A stretch of DNA of 64,000 nt, taken from Gliomastix tumulicola (taxonomy: Eukaryota > Ascomycota > Sordariomycetes > Hypocreales > Bionectriaceae). The position numbers and the translations under genes were made by a program. The stretch spans positions 2,290,409 through 2,354,408 of the forward strand of contig BCHX01000005.1 in NCBI GenBank assembly GCA_001599755.1. The letters are read 5' to 3'. Shown in pieces: positions 11,743 through 20,931 of this stretch (the stretch's first letter is position 1; every line of letters begins with the position of its first letter). The notes under the pieces were generated by a model. The model searched no databases, was not told the DNA's origin, and saw only the letters and a list, made by a program, of their open reading frames with translations.

Positions 11743-12924
11743 ATGGCCACCAACATGCTCGCCGCGGCTCCTCCCCCAGCCACCGACCTCGAACGCTACC
11801 GCCTCCTCTCCACGACGACCGCTGGCGTCCGCGTCTCCCCGCTCTGCCTGGGCGGCATGTCCTTCGGCGACGCCTGGACCGACGCCATGGGCTCCCTCCC
11901 GCGCGAGGAGACCTTCGCCCTGCTCGACGCCTTCCGCGACGCGGGCGGCAACTTTGTCGACACGGCCAACAACTACCAGAACGAGCAGTCCGAGGCCCTC
12001 ATCGGGGAGTGGATGGCGGCGCGCGGCAACCGGGACGAGATGTTCGTCGCGACCAAGTACACGACGAGCTACCGCGACTGGGAGCTCGGCAAGGGCAAGC
12101 GGTCGGCGAACTTCAGCGGGAACTCGAAGAAGGCCATGGTCGTGTCCGTGAACGACTCGCTGCGCAAGTTGCAGACGAGCTATATCGACCTGTTCTACGT
12201 GCACTACTGGGACTACACGGCGAGCATCGAGGAGGTCGTGGACGCGCTGCACCTGCTGGTCGAGCAGGGGAAGGTGCTGTACCTGGGCATCTCGAATACG
12301 CCCGCGTGGATCGTGGCGGCGGCGAATACGTATGCGAACGCGAGCGGGAAGACGCAGTTCTCCGTCTTCCAGGGGCGGTGGAATGTGATGCGGCGGGATC
12401 TCGAGCGGGAGATCATCCCCATGGCGCGGCAGTTTGGCATGGCCATCACGCCCTGGGACGTCCTCGGCTCGGGCAAGTTCAAGTCCCGGGCGCAGGTCGA
12501 GGCTCGCAAGACGGCGGGCGAGTCACTCCGGCTGTCCGTCGACAACGAGCTCAAGTTCACCGCGGGCATGTCCGACGACCAGATCCGCATGAGCGACGCC
12601 CTCGAGAAGGTCGCCTCGGAGCACGGGCCGGACGTCACCGTCCAGCAGATCGCGCTCGCGTACGTCCGGGCCAAGGCGCACGGCGTCTTCCCCATCGTCG
12701 GCGGCCGCAGGATCGAGCAGCTGCACGACAACATCCGGGCGCTGCGTATCCGCCTCACCGACGAGCAGATTGCTTATCTGGAGGCCGTGAAGGAGTTCAA
12801 GGTCGGGTATCCGCTGGAATTCCTGGGGGACGATCCAAGGGAGTCGGATGCGCCGAATTATATTGTTGCGGCGTCGGTTCATCTCGACTATCCCAGGGCT
12901 GGGAAGCCTCTGAGGGACAACTAG
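11743..12924 (+). CDS. Aldo/keto reductase, aryl-alcohol dehydrogenase (AAD/NorB) type
   Basis: A single exon of 393 residues starts at ATG 11743 with favourable context (ACAATGG). The aldo/keto reductase catalytic tetrad is intact: Asp73 in NFVDTANNY, Tyr78, Lys105 in VATKY and His154 in YVHYWD. The signature TSYIDLFYVHYWD and the NADPH-pocket segment PIVGGRRIEQL near the C-terminus are clear. The insertion GKGKRSANFSGNSKK is typical of the fungal aryl-alcohol dehydrogenase subfamily, which includes yeast Aad14 and the norsolorinic-acid reductase NorB. It likely reduces an aromatic or other aldehyde with NADPH in the cytosol. No polyketide synthase or other backbone enzyme lies in the window, so a role in secondary metabolism is not supported here. 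Confidence 0.93.
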   Translation: MATNMLAAAPPPATDLERYRLLSTTTAGVRVSPLCLGGMSFGDAWTDAMGSLPREETFALLDAFRDAGGNFVDTANNYQNEQSEALIGEWMAARGNRDEMFVATKYTTSYRDWELGKGKRSANFSGNSKKAMVVSVNDSLRKLQTSYIDLFYVHYWDYTASIEEVVDALHLLVEQGKVLYLGISNTPAWIVAAANTYANASGKTQFSVFQGRWNVMRRDLEREIIPMARQFGMAITPWDVLGSGKFKSRAQVEARKTAGESLRLSVDNELKFTAGMSDDQIRMSDALEKVASEHGPDVTVQQIALAYVRAKAHGVFPIVGGRRIEQLHDNIRALRIRLTDEQIAYLEAVKEFKVGYPLEFLGDDPRESDAPNYIVAASVHLDYPRAGKPLRDN

Positions 12925-13639
12925 TAGTAGATATGGCGAATTGGTATGATGGCTGTAGCTACAGAAGGATACCTTATGGTCACAGAGCTAAGGCCCGGAT
13001 TACAGGAAAATGCAAAGCACTACCTAAACACCTCTGTCCTTAGCAGGCAGGTACCTTAGAGCGCCCAAAGCCGTATCTTATTCTGACGCCAAAAGCTACA
13101 AGTAGCCACAGAACCGCCACAGGACGTTGGAGGAGTGTACCGGCCTGTATTATCCTTATTAGAACCGTATTCTTTAAGGGAAAGCTAATTTTCTCTCATA
13201 AAATTAAGGCCGTAAAAATTATACGACCCTTGACCAACCACCTCAACTACCCAAGCACCAACTATGACATCCAGCAGGTCAAAGTTCAAGCCAATATAAA
13301 TACGTTTCCCAGATGTACCATCAGCGATCTCCGACTTTGTTGATCGGGTCATCGGCAGGTATGGCTGCGTCCATGAACTCGTCGCTCCTGAGAATTCAGG
13401 TCCCAGGAGCTCTGACTTGGGAGTCGACACTGACATTTAGCAGGAGCCCTTGAGCCATCAAACCCATCCCATGTAAGGTACAGAGCAGAGTCCATCCCTC
13501 TGGCACCTTTAGGTAATGTATTTCGTCAGCCCGGCACTTCTCCTCAAGGGAGCTGATCTGATTGTCTCTGATGGAGGTCTCGGCGTTTTTGGCTTGAATC
13601 TCAGCGCGGAGGCTGGCCACGATCTCTTGTACCTACTGA
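12925..13639. other. Intergenic after the reductase
   Basis: No supported gene. Minus-strand frames at 13185-13436 and 13396-13620 are short; the second contains a coiled-coil-like Glu/Lys/Ala segment but has no partner exon or recognised domain. Confidence 0.5.
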
Positions 13640-14330
13640 CCTAGTGACAATGCCGGTCGGATCCTTCGTGATATAATGTCGGCGCTGGATCATCTTCGCG
13701 CCAAGGAGTATTATCCATAATAACATCAAGCCGGCCAACATCCTGTACAATCAGAGACGTGGCACCGTTCTGATAGGATTTGGGCTGGCATCCTTCAACG
13801 GACGGGCCTGCCCGGGCGACACGTCCTGGTATGTGCCTTGGAGTTCATGACGGAGGGGAAGAGAAGTTTTGAGAGCGAACACATTCTACAAAGAATATGT
13901 CAGTGAGAGGAGAAGAGAAGCTCGGGAAGTGAGGCTGGTATGCCGGATATATTATGTAGCAACGCGAGATCACTCTAGAATTCATATATCAGTGCTAGTC
14001 GGCGTAAGAGCACGGCCTTGCCATTCTTATGGCCTCAAATGGGAGGTAACGATTCGCGAGTGACATCTGCGCATCAGGCGTGACGGGCCTATATCTTCTC
14101 AAGCGATCTAGCCCGCCTCAATCACAACGCCGGGCCATGGGTGGTCGCCAATGCCAAGCTAGAAAGTGAAGATGGAGCTTTCATGGAGGCAGGCCTGGCT
14201 CGCCTCTGTCGAAGAGACGGAAGGGTCACTAGACAAAGGAAACGAGAATTTGAGGCGACTGTGAGGGAGATACTCCTGCCGGATCTGGAGCAGCAGCTCA
14301 ACGGTTGGAACAGTTCTCCGTATAGTAGAG
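13640..14330 (+). pseudogene. Protein kinase pseudogene, relative of the kinase at 27162-29221
   Basis: In shifting frames this stretch reads kinase motifs matching the intact kinase farther right: RILRDIMSALDHL near 13655, IIHNNIKPANILYN near 13707-13750, VLIGFGLASF near 13767-13798, and SWYVP near 13830. After an unmatched stretch come VTGLYLLKRS near 14079-14110 and VANAKLESEDGAFMEA near 14144-14190, then REILLPD near 14265. The catalytic-loop HND has become HNN and the DFG has become GFG, so even the matching segments lack catalytic residues. At least three frame changes and several stops are present. About 170 bases between roughly 13880 and 14055 have no counterpart in the intact gene. 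Confidence 0.82.
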
Positions 14331-15297
14331 TACCTATGTCCTGCCAGTCCGTACCGATTACCGAGAGCATGGAAATATTAGTCGTGCAAGTATGTCTGTG
14401 AAACGGAGTGTATTGCTACGCAAACTCGAGACATCTGACCATTAAGCGGGTGTCATCTCCCCGACAGACGACATGTATTCCACGTCCGCGCTTAGTACAC
14501 CAACCGAAACTGTTGCATTCCCAGCCCTCACCAGATTCTATTCCTATAGCGGAAACCCGTCGGTCGTCGAGCGTCGGTCTCGTTGGTCACAATTGCTCTG
14601 CCCCTAAAAAGATTGTCTTGGTATTTGAGCCATCTACCATACTGGCGAATGCTCTTCCGAACCGGGTTGCGGTCAACAATCTCCCTTCCCTCCGTGGTGC
14701 GAGCAAATGGGTCAGCGCGGGAATTGGCCTGCGCGCGAGAGGGGCGGGAAAGGCGCAGCTCAAGCGAGACCAACTCGAGAGGGCGGCGTCCTCGAGAGTG
14801 CGGTGATTTTTGAGGGATGAAAGGCTTGTCCAGGCTCCATCTAGTAGCCGTTCTTTCCTTCGTGGCAGTCAACATCATGAATGCCACTACCTACCTAGTA
14901 AGAACTCGTAGGTACCTCCTCGAGCTCGAGTTGCAGTGAATGCATCCGAAATATGTACCTATGGAGAAGAGTTAGCTACTACCTAGTAGGCTACCGCGCA
15001 TGCTGTATTTAATGGTTTTGGTTTTCAAGCCTTCATAATGGGGCCCTGAGTTGTTGGTCCTTTCGTTGTTTTTATCGCTTCCCGGGGTGGTTGGTGGCGT
15101 TTTTGAGCGAACCAGCTAGAACACACCCACCCTCAGCCATCAACCACACAATCATCACCACAAGCCCTAACTGTCAAATGGTGGAAGCACAACTCGGGCA
15201 ACATTTTGAATGGTCCTACAACTCAAGTATTCCTGCCATAACGTGCTCTCCAAGACGAACATTATCATCATCTTTTCAACCCCAATCCGTGGTCGCC
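14331..15297. other. Intergenic before the Gag-like gene
   Basis: No supported gene. Several overlapping frames of 76-132 codons lack domains. No long terminal repeat flanking the next gene could be recognised by eye. Confidence 0.45.
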
Positions 15298-16191
15298 ATG
15301 TTCACAATTCTCGAACCAAGGAGGGACGTTCCCCGCGTAACACTCGAAGGGTCTACCAACTGGGAAGAGTGGAAGATGCACATCGAGCTTCTGTTCGAGA
15401 TATCCGGCGTGCAGGGCTATATTAACCGCACGGTCCCCAAGAACCACTACAGCCACCAGAAGAACAGCGAGGCCCTGCTCCTGCTGGTCTCATCTCTCTC
15501 GCCCGGTCTCAGGAAGGGCCTTCGAGACGCCGGGTACAACAAGTCAAGGCCAGCCTGGGAGGCTTGGGCCATGCTGGAGGGCCTGGTCCCCGAGCCCTCG
15601 GCCGCTCCGACGTTCGACATGCTGAGGGAGATGATTTCGCTTGACCGGGGCAACTTCCCGACCCTCAAGGACTTCCTCAGTCGCTTCCGCTACCTCTGGG
15701 CGCAGGTCGAGAAGAAAGAGAGTCTGACGGATTGGTGTTGGTGTAACATTGCGCTCAATGCTGTCAAGACCACCAATCCTGACTGGTATCACTACTGGCA
15801 CGGCGAGCTTGCGAAGCGCGGCACGATCAAGGCAGAGGATCTATACGAGTTCCTCATGGAGAAGGCTTTCTTAGAAGCCCAGGAACACGCCTCTGCCGCC
15901 GCCTCTGCCGCCGCCTCTGCCGCCGCCTCTGCCGCCGCCGCTGCCGCCGCCGCGCCGAGGCTGCTTGACAGCGGCCCCAGCGGCAATGCCAGCGGGATCC
16001 CCTCCATGCCCCTCAAGGTCGTTGAGAACAGGATGTTCAACCAGTCGACCGCCGGGTCTGGCTACATCGAGTGCCGCTGCGCGGACGCGCTTGCCGGATT
16101 CAAGCATCGAGTCGAGGACTGCGGGTACCTTTTCGCAATGAACAACCCCAATTTTCAGCTGTTCCAAAATCTTGGATGGATACCCTCGTAA
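15298..16191 (+). CDS. Retrotransposon Gag-like protein, solitary
   Basis: Taking the ATG at 15298 (context GCCATGT) gives 297 residues; an in-frame ATG at 15178 would add 40. The order of motifs resembles the N-terminal Gag of Ty1/copia elements: VTLEGSTNWEEWKMHIE, then GVQGYINRTVPK, LSPGLRKGL, AWEAWAMLEGL, and LKDFLSRFRYLWAQV. A Ser-Ala-Ala-Ala repeat (about residues 200-220) comes from GCC-rich codons. The C-terminus holds CRC...KHRVEDC, which looks like a degenerate zinc knuckle. No protease, integrase or reverse transcriptase follows within the next 1.7 kb. The frame is intact and GC-rich, unlike the RIP-damaged element at 53.8 kb. It may be a host-captured gag or a remnant; the family call is by eye. 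Confidence 0.6.
   Translation: MFTILEPRRDVPRVTLEGSTNWEEWKMHIELLFEISGVQGYINRTVPKNHYSHQKNSEALLLLVSSLSPGLRKGLRDAGYNKSRPAWEAWAMLEGLVPEPSAAPTFDMLREMISLDRGNFPTLKDFLSRFRYLWAQVEKKESLTDWCWCNIALNAVKTTNPDWYHYWHGELAKRGTIKAEDLYEFLMEKAFLEAQEHASAAASAAASAAASAAAAAAAAPRLLDSGPSGNASGIPSMPLKVVENRMFNQSTAGSGYIECRCADALAGFKHRVEDCGYLFAMNNPNFQLFQNLGWIPS
15892..15955 (+). repeat. GCC/TCT codon repeat inside the Gag-like gene
   Basis: Four units of a 12-base repeat followed by GCC triplets encode Ser and Ala runs. The repeat keeps the frame open. Confidence 0.85.
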
Positions 16192-17963
16192 CGAGGCGGC
16201 TGCGTTCGACGCGTCCGGCCACATCGCCTTGGCCGCCGACCTGTTGTGACGGGCCGGCCCTCCCGCGTACATGAGGATGCCACCGTCACGTCTCGACACA
16301 TCAACCAACGGCAACAGTGGCACCGACGTTTACGGCACCACGAGGACACTGGTGAGTATGGTGCCAACGTGGCCAGATGGGCTTGTTGAAGGAACGTGGT
16401 TGAGGGGACGGCTGGACCAGGGTCGACGGAGGCGTTCAACGCCGCGTATTTTTTGGCCATTTAAGGGTGTGTTGTAGCGACGAATAACTTCATAAAGGAC
16501 TCTATGCCCACTGAGACCGAGGGGCGGTGTAGAGTCACCAGCCAGTCTTGGGAGCATGAGGGACAATGAGCGACAGATTATTTTTTACCACGTTGAGATA
16601 CTGCGTTAGGCCTGGGTAGTATGGAAGTTAGTACTTATTAGGTAGTGACTGTTGACCGCCCTGTGATTTTATATACTAAGGTACTAGTACCTAAGAGTGA
16701 GCTGTTCAAAGGCAACTGCCTACCCTGGACTCAATCAACCGCCAAACAACCAGCAACCAAACAAACAAACAAGGATCAAGGCAAGAGAACTCGAAACAGA
16801 ACATGGATCCACGGACGACAATGGACAAATCACCCCGAAACAAGCAACACAAGCTGCATGTCGCACTTTTCTGAAGCATCGGACATTTGCGCCTTGACCC
16901 GTTTAGGCTGGTCTTTTCGATCTGGGAGGGGCAGGGCAATGCCGATCGACACGCAGCGCATATGCAGCCCTCGCGCGCGCAGCCAATGATGTCGTGCAGC
17001 GGCGCATTCTGGGGAGGTGATGTGCTGAATATTCCGCACTCGATGGCTTGCGACTTGCTCTTTTCGTCGGCTTCTAGCGATGGCTGATGATGACGCTTGC
17101 GGATTGAGCGCTTTCTGGTGCTCTAGCTGTCAGACGTCGGACCGTCGCCGCGATGCTGCACACGCGACAGAGACGCTCTGTTTTGCTGGGGTCAGTCAAT
17201 GGCGCATGGAGAGAGTGGCCTAGTGTCCGTCCGTTCATCTATCTCGCTGTCCCCTGAACGACTCGTCTCGTTTCTTCTGTCCTGTCTCGAGACAGTCCTG
17301 CTTGTTCACGATAGCATGGGCCCAGAGACGTCCCGCTTATGCGGCGCCGGAGCTGCCCTGTGCTCTCCTGTCTGACACAAGATAGGAATAGCCCCAAGAT
17401 GCCGATCTTCCAGATCTCCAGCGAGTCACCGCCCGGCACGCACCCACGACCTTCCGGATTCGCGACACCAGCCCGTGCGCTATGCCGGGTCCATGGATGG
17501 ACTCATGGGGACTGCTTGTCTCTGGCTCAGTACCTTTGTTGCATCGGAGGCTGGCGAAACGAAACGAAGGGCGGGCAGACGAGAGACAACCTCCCCGTCA
17601 CATGGCCGGGTTGAGGCCTCTTGACTGGATGGGCTCGATACACGGGCCTGGCCGTGTCCGGCGTTCCACCTGCGGGTGTAGTAGTCCGTGTTCGAGTCGC
17701 CTGACGCGGACTGGGGAGGGATTGGTGATCGACAGCGAGGACGTCTGAGAAGGGTAGCTGGGGATCTCGTCGGGCTTTGTGTTTCGTTTCGTCCCTCCCT
17801 GACTCGTCCGACTGGCAGCTAGCCGGGCGTCTATAAAGGAGGCTGCCGTCCCTCCCTGCTGCTGTTGTCTGGCCATCATCCTCCAGCCAACCATCCTCCT
17901 CGCCCTCCGACACTCATACCCCCAACCAGCCCTCTCTCTCTCTCCTCCCCAACACCAGCCAAG
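16192..17963. other. Intergenic upstream of the secreted RNase
   Basis: About 1.8 kb with no convincing coding frame. The last 130 bases hold the TATA box and CT-rich leader of the RNase gene. Nothing resembling polymerase genes of a retroelement is seen after the Gag-like gene. Confidence 0.5.
17832..17838 (+). promoter_or_regulatory. TATA box of the secreted RNase gene
   Basis: TATAAAG lies 126 bases before the ATG. It is followed by a CT-rich leader (17931-17953), a common arrangement for strongly expressed fungal genes. Confidence 0.6.
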
Positions 17964-18426
17964 ATGCAGCTCTCCCTCGCCACCGTCCTCCTCACCCTCA
18001 CGGCCGCCGTCAGCGCCGCCCCCGGCAAGCTGCACCGCCGCTACGAGGAGGCCACCTGCGGCACCAAGTACTACAGCGCCAGCCAGGTTGCCGCTGCCGC
18101 CGACGCCGCCTGCGAGCACTTCCAGGACGGCACCCAGGCCGGCAGCTCGTCCTACCCGCACCGCTACAACAACTACGAGGGCTTCGACTTCAAGGGCTTC
18201 TCGGGCCCCTTCCAGGAGTTCCCCATCATCTCTGGCGGCGTCTACACTGGTGGTAAGTGCTCCTTTTCTATCTTAAGATTCTCTGTATGTGTGTCTAATG
18301 ATCAGAGTAGGCTCCCCTGGCCCTGACCGTGTTGTCATCACCGAGGACTGCGAGCTGGCTGGTTCCATCACGCACACTGGCGCCAGCGGCAACAACTTTG
18401 TTGCCTGCGACGGTACCTCGAAATAA
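17964..18426 (+). CDS. Secreted guanyl-specific ribonuclease (RNase T1/F1/N1 family)
   Basis: Two exons (17964-18252, 18311-18426) with a 58-nt intron (GTAAGT...TAG) give 134 residues. A signal peptide covers about residues 1-18, and the Arg-Arg at 25-26 is a likely Kex2-type cleavage site, leaving a mature enzyme of about 108 residues. Residues matching the RNase T1 active site are present: Tyr64 and His66 in YPHRYNNYEGF, Glu85 in FQEFP, Arg103 in PDRVV and His118 in ITHTGASGNNF. Four cysteines (32, 50, 110, 129) can form the usual two disulphides. The enzyme should cleave single-stranded RNA after guanosine, outside the cell. It is the plain RNase T1-type fold and length, without the long loops of ribotoxins. 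Confidence 0.95.
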
Positions 18427-19018
18427 GCCATGACGTCTCAGAGGGCATCCGAGTGGCTATGACTGGACATGAATCAGTTCTTGTATATAGTTAAGCGAAC
18501 GTTCTTGTCTGATACTGTGAAGGCCATTGCTGTCGTCCGTGTCTGTCTCCGTGCACAGTGAGGGGTACATCTTCTGCCTAGTTGTCGCCACGTCGTAGAG
18601 AGGGAGGGACGCAGATTGATCTCCCTGACGTCGACATTCATAGTGCCAATCCTCCACACGTCAATAAGGAGGGCCATAACATGTAGTCAGCGCACCGCCA
18701 GGTACTATATATTATGTTGTGGATGTGACGCTTCGTAGTTATGTCCTCGCCATATGTCCTGCAGCTGCAGGCCGGCTCTCCATTTTTAGGCACTGCTGCA
18801 GGTCTTTCCCCGATTCGTAGTTGCACCTGGAGAGGGGCAAGCGGCCGAATAAATACTTGAGACATATAAACACCCAAATTGTATGGTCCTATAGCTGAAG
18901 TATTTATTCGTCCGGCTGGCTGGAGTTGATCTGATCCTGCATGACGACCCTGCTGATAACCAGATCGGTCTGGCATGCATTTACTGCTATCTGACACATG
19001 ATGCTTTGCTCATAGAAC
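18427..19018. other. Intergenic between the RNase and HET genes
   Basis: Holds the RNase 3' region and the complete hairpin repeat at 18846-18910, about 110 bases before the HET start codon. No gene is seen. Confidence 0.6.
18846..18910 (+). repeat. MITE-like hairpin repeat, copy B (complete)
   Basis: A 65-base element begins CGAATAAATACTT and ends with its exact reverse complement AAGTATTTATTCG, so it has 13-bp perfect terminal inverted repeats and weaker pairing further inside. Its reverse complement matches the repeat at 1958-2016, including the central TATAGGACCATA and AATTTGGG. No clear target duplication is visible. A small non-autonomous DNA element is the likeliest reading; a conserved regulatory hairpin is an alternative. 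Confidence 0.7.
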
Positions 19019-20704
19019 ATGACTGATGTGGAATATCCTCCCTTGCCCGAGAACTCCATCAGACTGTTGGACGTCAGCCGTCCTGAGGGGCAATCCGACC
19101 CCGTCTGCAGCTTCAGAGTCGTCTCGCTGGACAACCCCCCGAGATATAGAGCCATCTCATACTGCTGGGGCGATACCACTGAAGTCACCCGCATCAACTT
19201 CCACGATGGCCGCTCCCTCCCCCTCTCAGAGACGCTCGCCGCGCTCTTCGAATCCCTGCTCAAGAAGCGCTCGTCCTTCACCATCTGGATCGATGCCCTC
19301 TGCATCAACCAGCCGAACATCTCCGAGCGCGAGGCCCAGGTCCTCATGATGGGCCGCATCTTCTCCTCCGCCGTCCGCGTCCTCCTCTGGCTCGGCGGCA
19401 GCGACACCGTCAGCACGCGTGCCTTCGCCGCCATGAGGAGCCTGGCGGAAGAAGACGAAGGCGAGAAGAAAGATCAAGATGCCCTGGAGAGCATCTTCCT
19501 CCTGCTCCGCCGGCCCTGGTTCCAGCGCGTCTGGGTCATCCAGGAGATCACGGTGGGCGCGCGCGTGACCATGGCCTGCGGCGACGGCGCGCTGCCCTTC
19601 GACCTCTTCGCCAACGCCGTCTTCGCCGTCTGGAGCTCCTTCAGGGGTCTCCTCGACTACGAGGACACGGATCCTGCGCAGCGCGGGCTGTGGTGCGTCA
19701 CGAGGCTGATTCACATCCGGTGGGAGTTCCAGGAGCGCGCGTGGGAGGAAGGTACCTCTGGTGTGTGTTATGAGACGCTTCTGCAGGCGGCGTTCCACTG
19801 CAACGCGACAGATCGGCGGGATATGGTCTTTGCGTTCAGGGGCATCGCTGATGACCGGCCGGTGCCGAGGCCGAATTATGGGATTTCGGAGGAGCAGCTG
19901 TTTGTCGAGACGGCCGAGGCGCTGCTCTGCAATGGAGACTCTCTCGATCTGCTGGCGCTGTGTGGAATTGGGAATAGAGATGGGGAGTTGCTGCCTGAGT
20001 TGCCGTCGTGGGTGCCCGATCTGAGGACGTATTCCTACAACGAGCCGCTTGTGCCGTGTAACTCCGCGGATTGGAATGCTGGTGGTCCTCTAGAGATGTC
20101 ACCTACCGTCGAGACAGAGCCTCTGCTCCGGCTGCGGCTACAAGCCAAGATCATCGATGAGGTGGCCGTCGTGAGCCCCGAGTTCATGTCGTGGTCTGTG
20201 GAAGGACAGCAAAAAGCTATACAGGCTGTCTGGGACTGGAGGCAGCGGTTGCCGTCTCCCATCTCAGACGAGACGTGGACGGAAAGGGTCATGTCTACTC
20301 TCATAGTAGGCATCGACATTGACGACGAGCCCCTCAAAAGGGAGACACCCTTGTGGGAAGAGTACAAAAATGAGTTCTCTGAGTGGCTCGAGTGGCTCTG
20401 GTCTAGTTCCAGCGAGGAGGACCTCGAAAAGATCACACACAACAAGTATCATCGCACCATTGGGCCATGTATCGATGAGCATGTGGCCTGCATGACGAGT
20501 AGAGGCATGCTCTGCGTAGGCATGAGGGCTACAGTTGTGGGCGATGTCGTCTGCACAGTACCGGGTTGTCGAATCCCTCTTATACTGCGACGAGAGGAAG
20601 TGACATCTTCCTGGATCCTCGTTGGCTGGTGCTACGTAGACGGACTGATGTTTGGTGAGGCTGCCGCCCTTGAGCGGCCGATCGAGGAGATATTACTGCG
20701 CTGA
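19019..20704 (+). CDS. HET-domain protein (heterokaryon incompatibility type)
   Basis: A single exon of 561 residues. The HET domain (PF06985 type) covers roughly residues 44-180 and shows its three hallmark blocks: RAISYCWGD (44-52), IWIDALCINQPNISERE (89-104) and RPWFQRVWVIQEI. A second conserved block, TDRRDMVFAFRGIA, follows near residue 260, then a long divergent C-terminal region with no recognised repeats. HET proteins trigger regulated cell death when different fungal individuals fuse, and many act with a partner gene. The neighbour on the opposite strand ends 228 bases away, tail-to-tail, and belongs to another fungal recognition-type family (DUF7708). Confidence 0.93.
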   Translation: MTDVEYPPLPENSIRLLDVSRPEGQSDPVCSFRVVSLDNPPRYRAISYCWGDTTEVTRINFHDGRSLPLSETLAALFESLLKKRSSFTIWIDALCINQPNISEREAQVLMMGRIFSSAVRVLLWLGGSDTVSTRAFAAMRSLAEEDEGEKKDQDALESIFLLLRRPWFQRVWVIQEITVGARVTMACGDGALPFDLFANAVFAVWSSFRGLLDYEDTDPAQRGLWCVTRLIHIRWEFQERAWEEGTSGVCYETLLQAAFHCNATDRRDMVFAFRGIADDRPVPRPNYGISEEQLFVETAEALLCNGDSLDLLALCGIGNRDGELLPELPSWVPDLRTYSYNEPLVPCNSADWNAGGPLEMSPTVETEPLLRLRLQAKIIDEVAVVSPEFMSWSVEGQQKAIQAVWDWRQRLPSPISDETWTERVMSTLIVGIDIDDEPLKRETPLWEEYKNEFSEWLEWLWSSSSEEDLEKITHNKYHRTIGPCIDEHVACMTSRGMLCVGMRATVVGDVVCTVPGCRIPLILRREEVTSSWILVGWCYVDGLMFGEAAALERPIEEILLR

Positions 20705-20931
20705 GCGACGTGCCTCTTGGCTCTGGTAGGTGACGGATAACTAAATGTTTGAGACAGTAGATGACTCCTCTCCGAGGTTCAAGGAATATACTTGGGATGA
20801 ACTCATTGATTATTTACTAGGTGAACAAGAGGGACACCACATGAGTGGTTCTATGTGCCATTATATTCCCAGGACTATCTGACTAGCTCCAGATATGTTT
20901 ACGGAACGGTCGCGTGTACGATCCAGCAAAT

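Noticed and set aside
11478..13043. 521-codon plus-strand frame overlapping the aldo/keto reductase
   Set aside because: It lies in another frame of a gene with an intact catalytic tetrad; its Arg/Gly-rich translation is the usual GC-rich shadow.
14980..15000. Similarity to the transposon end (TAGTAGGCTAC)
   Set aside because: Too short and the surrounding sequence does not match the 109-bp repeat.
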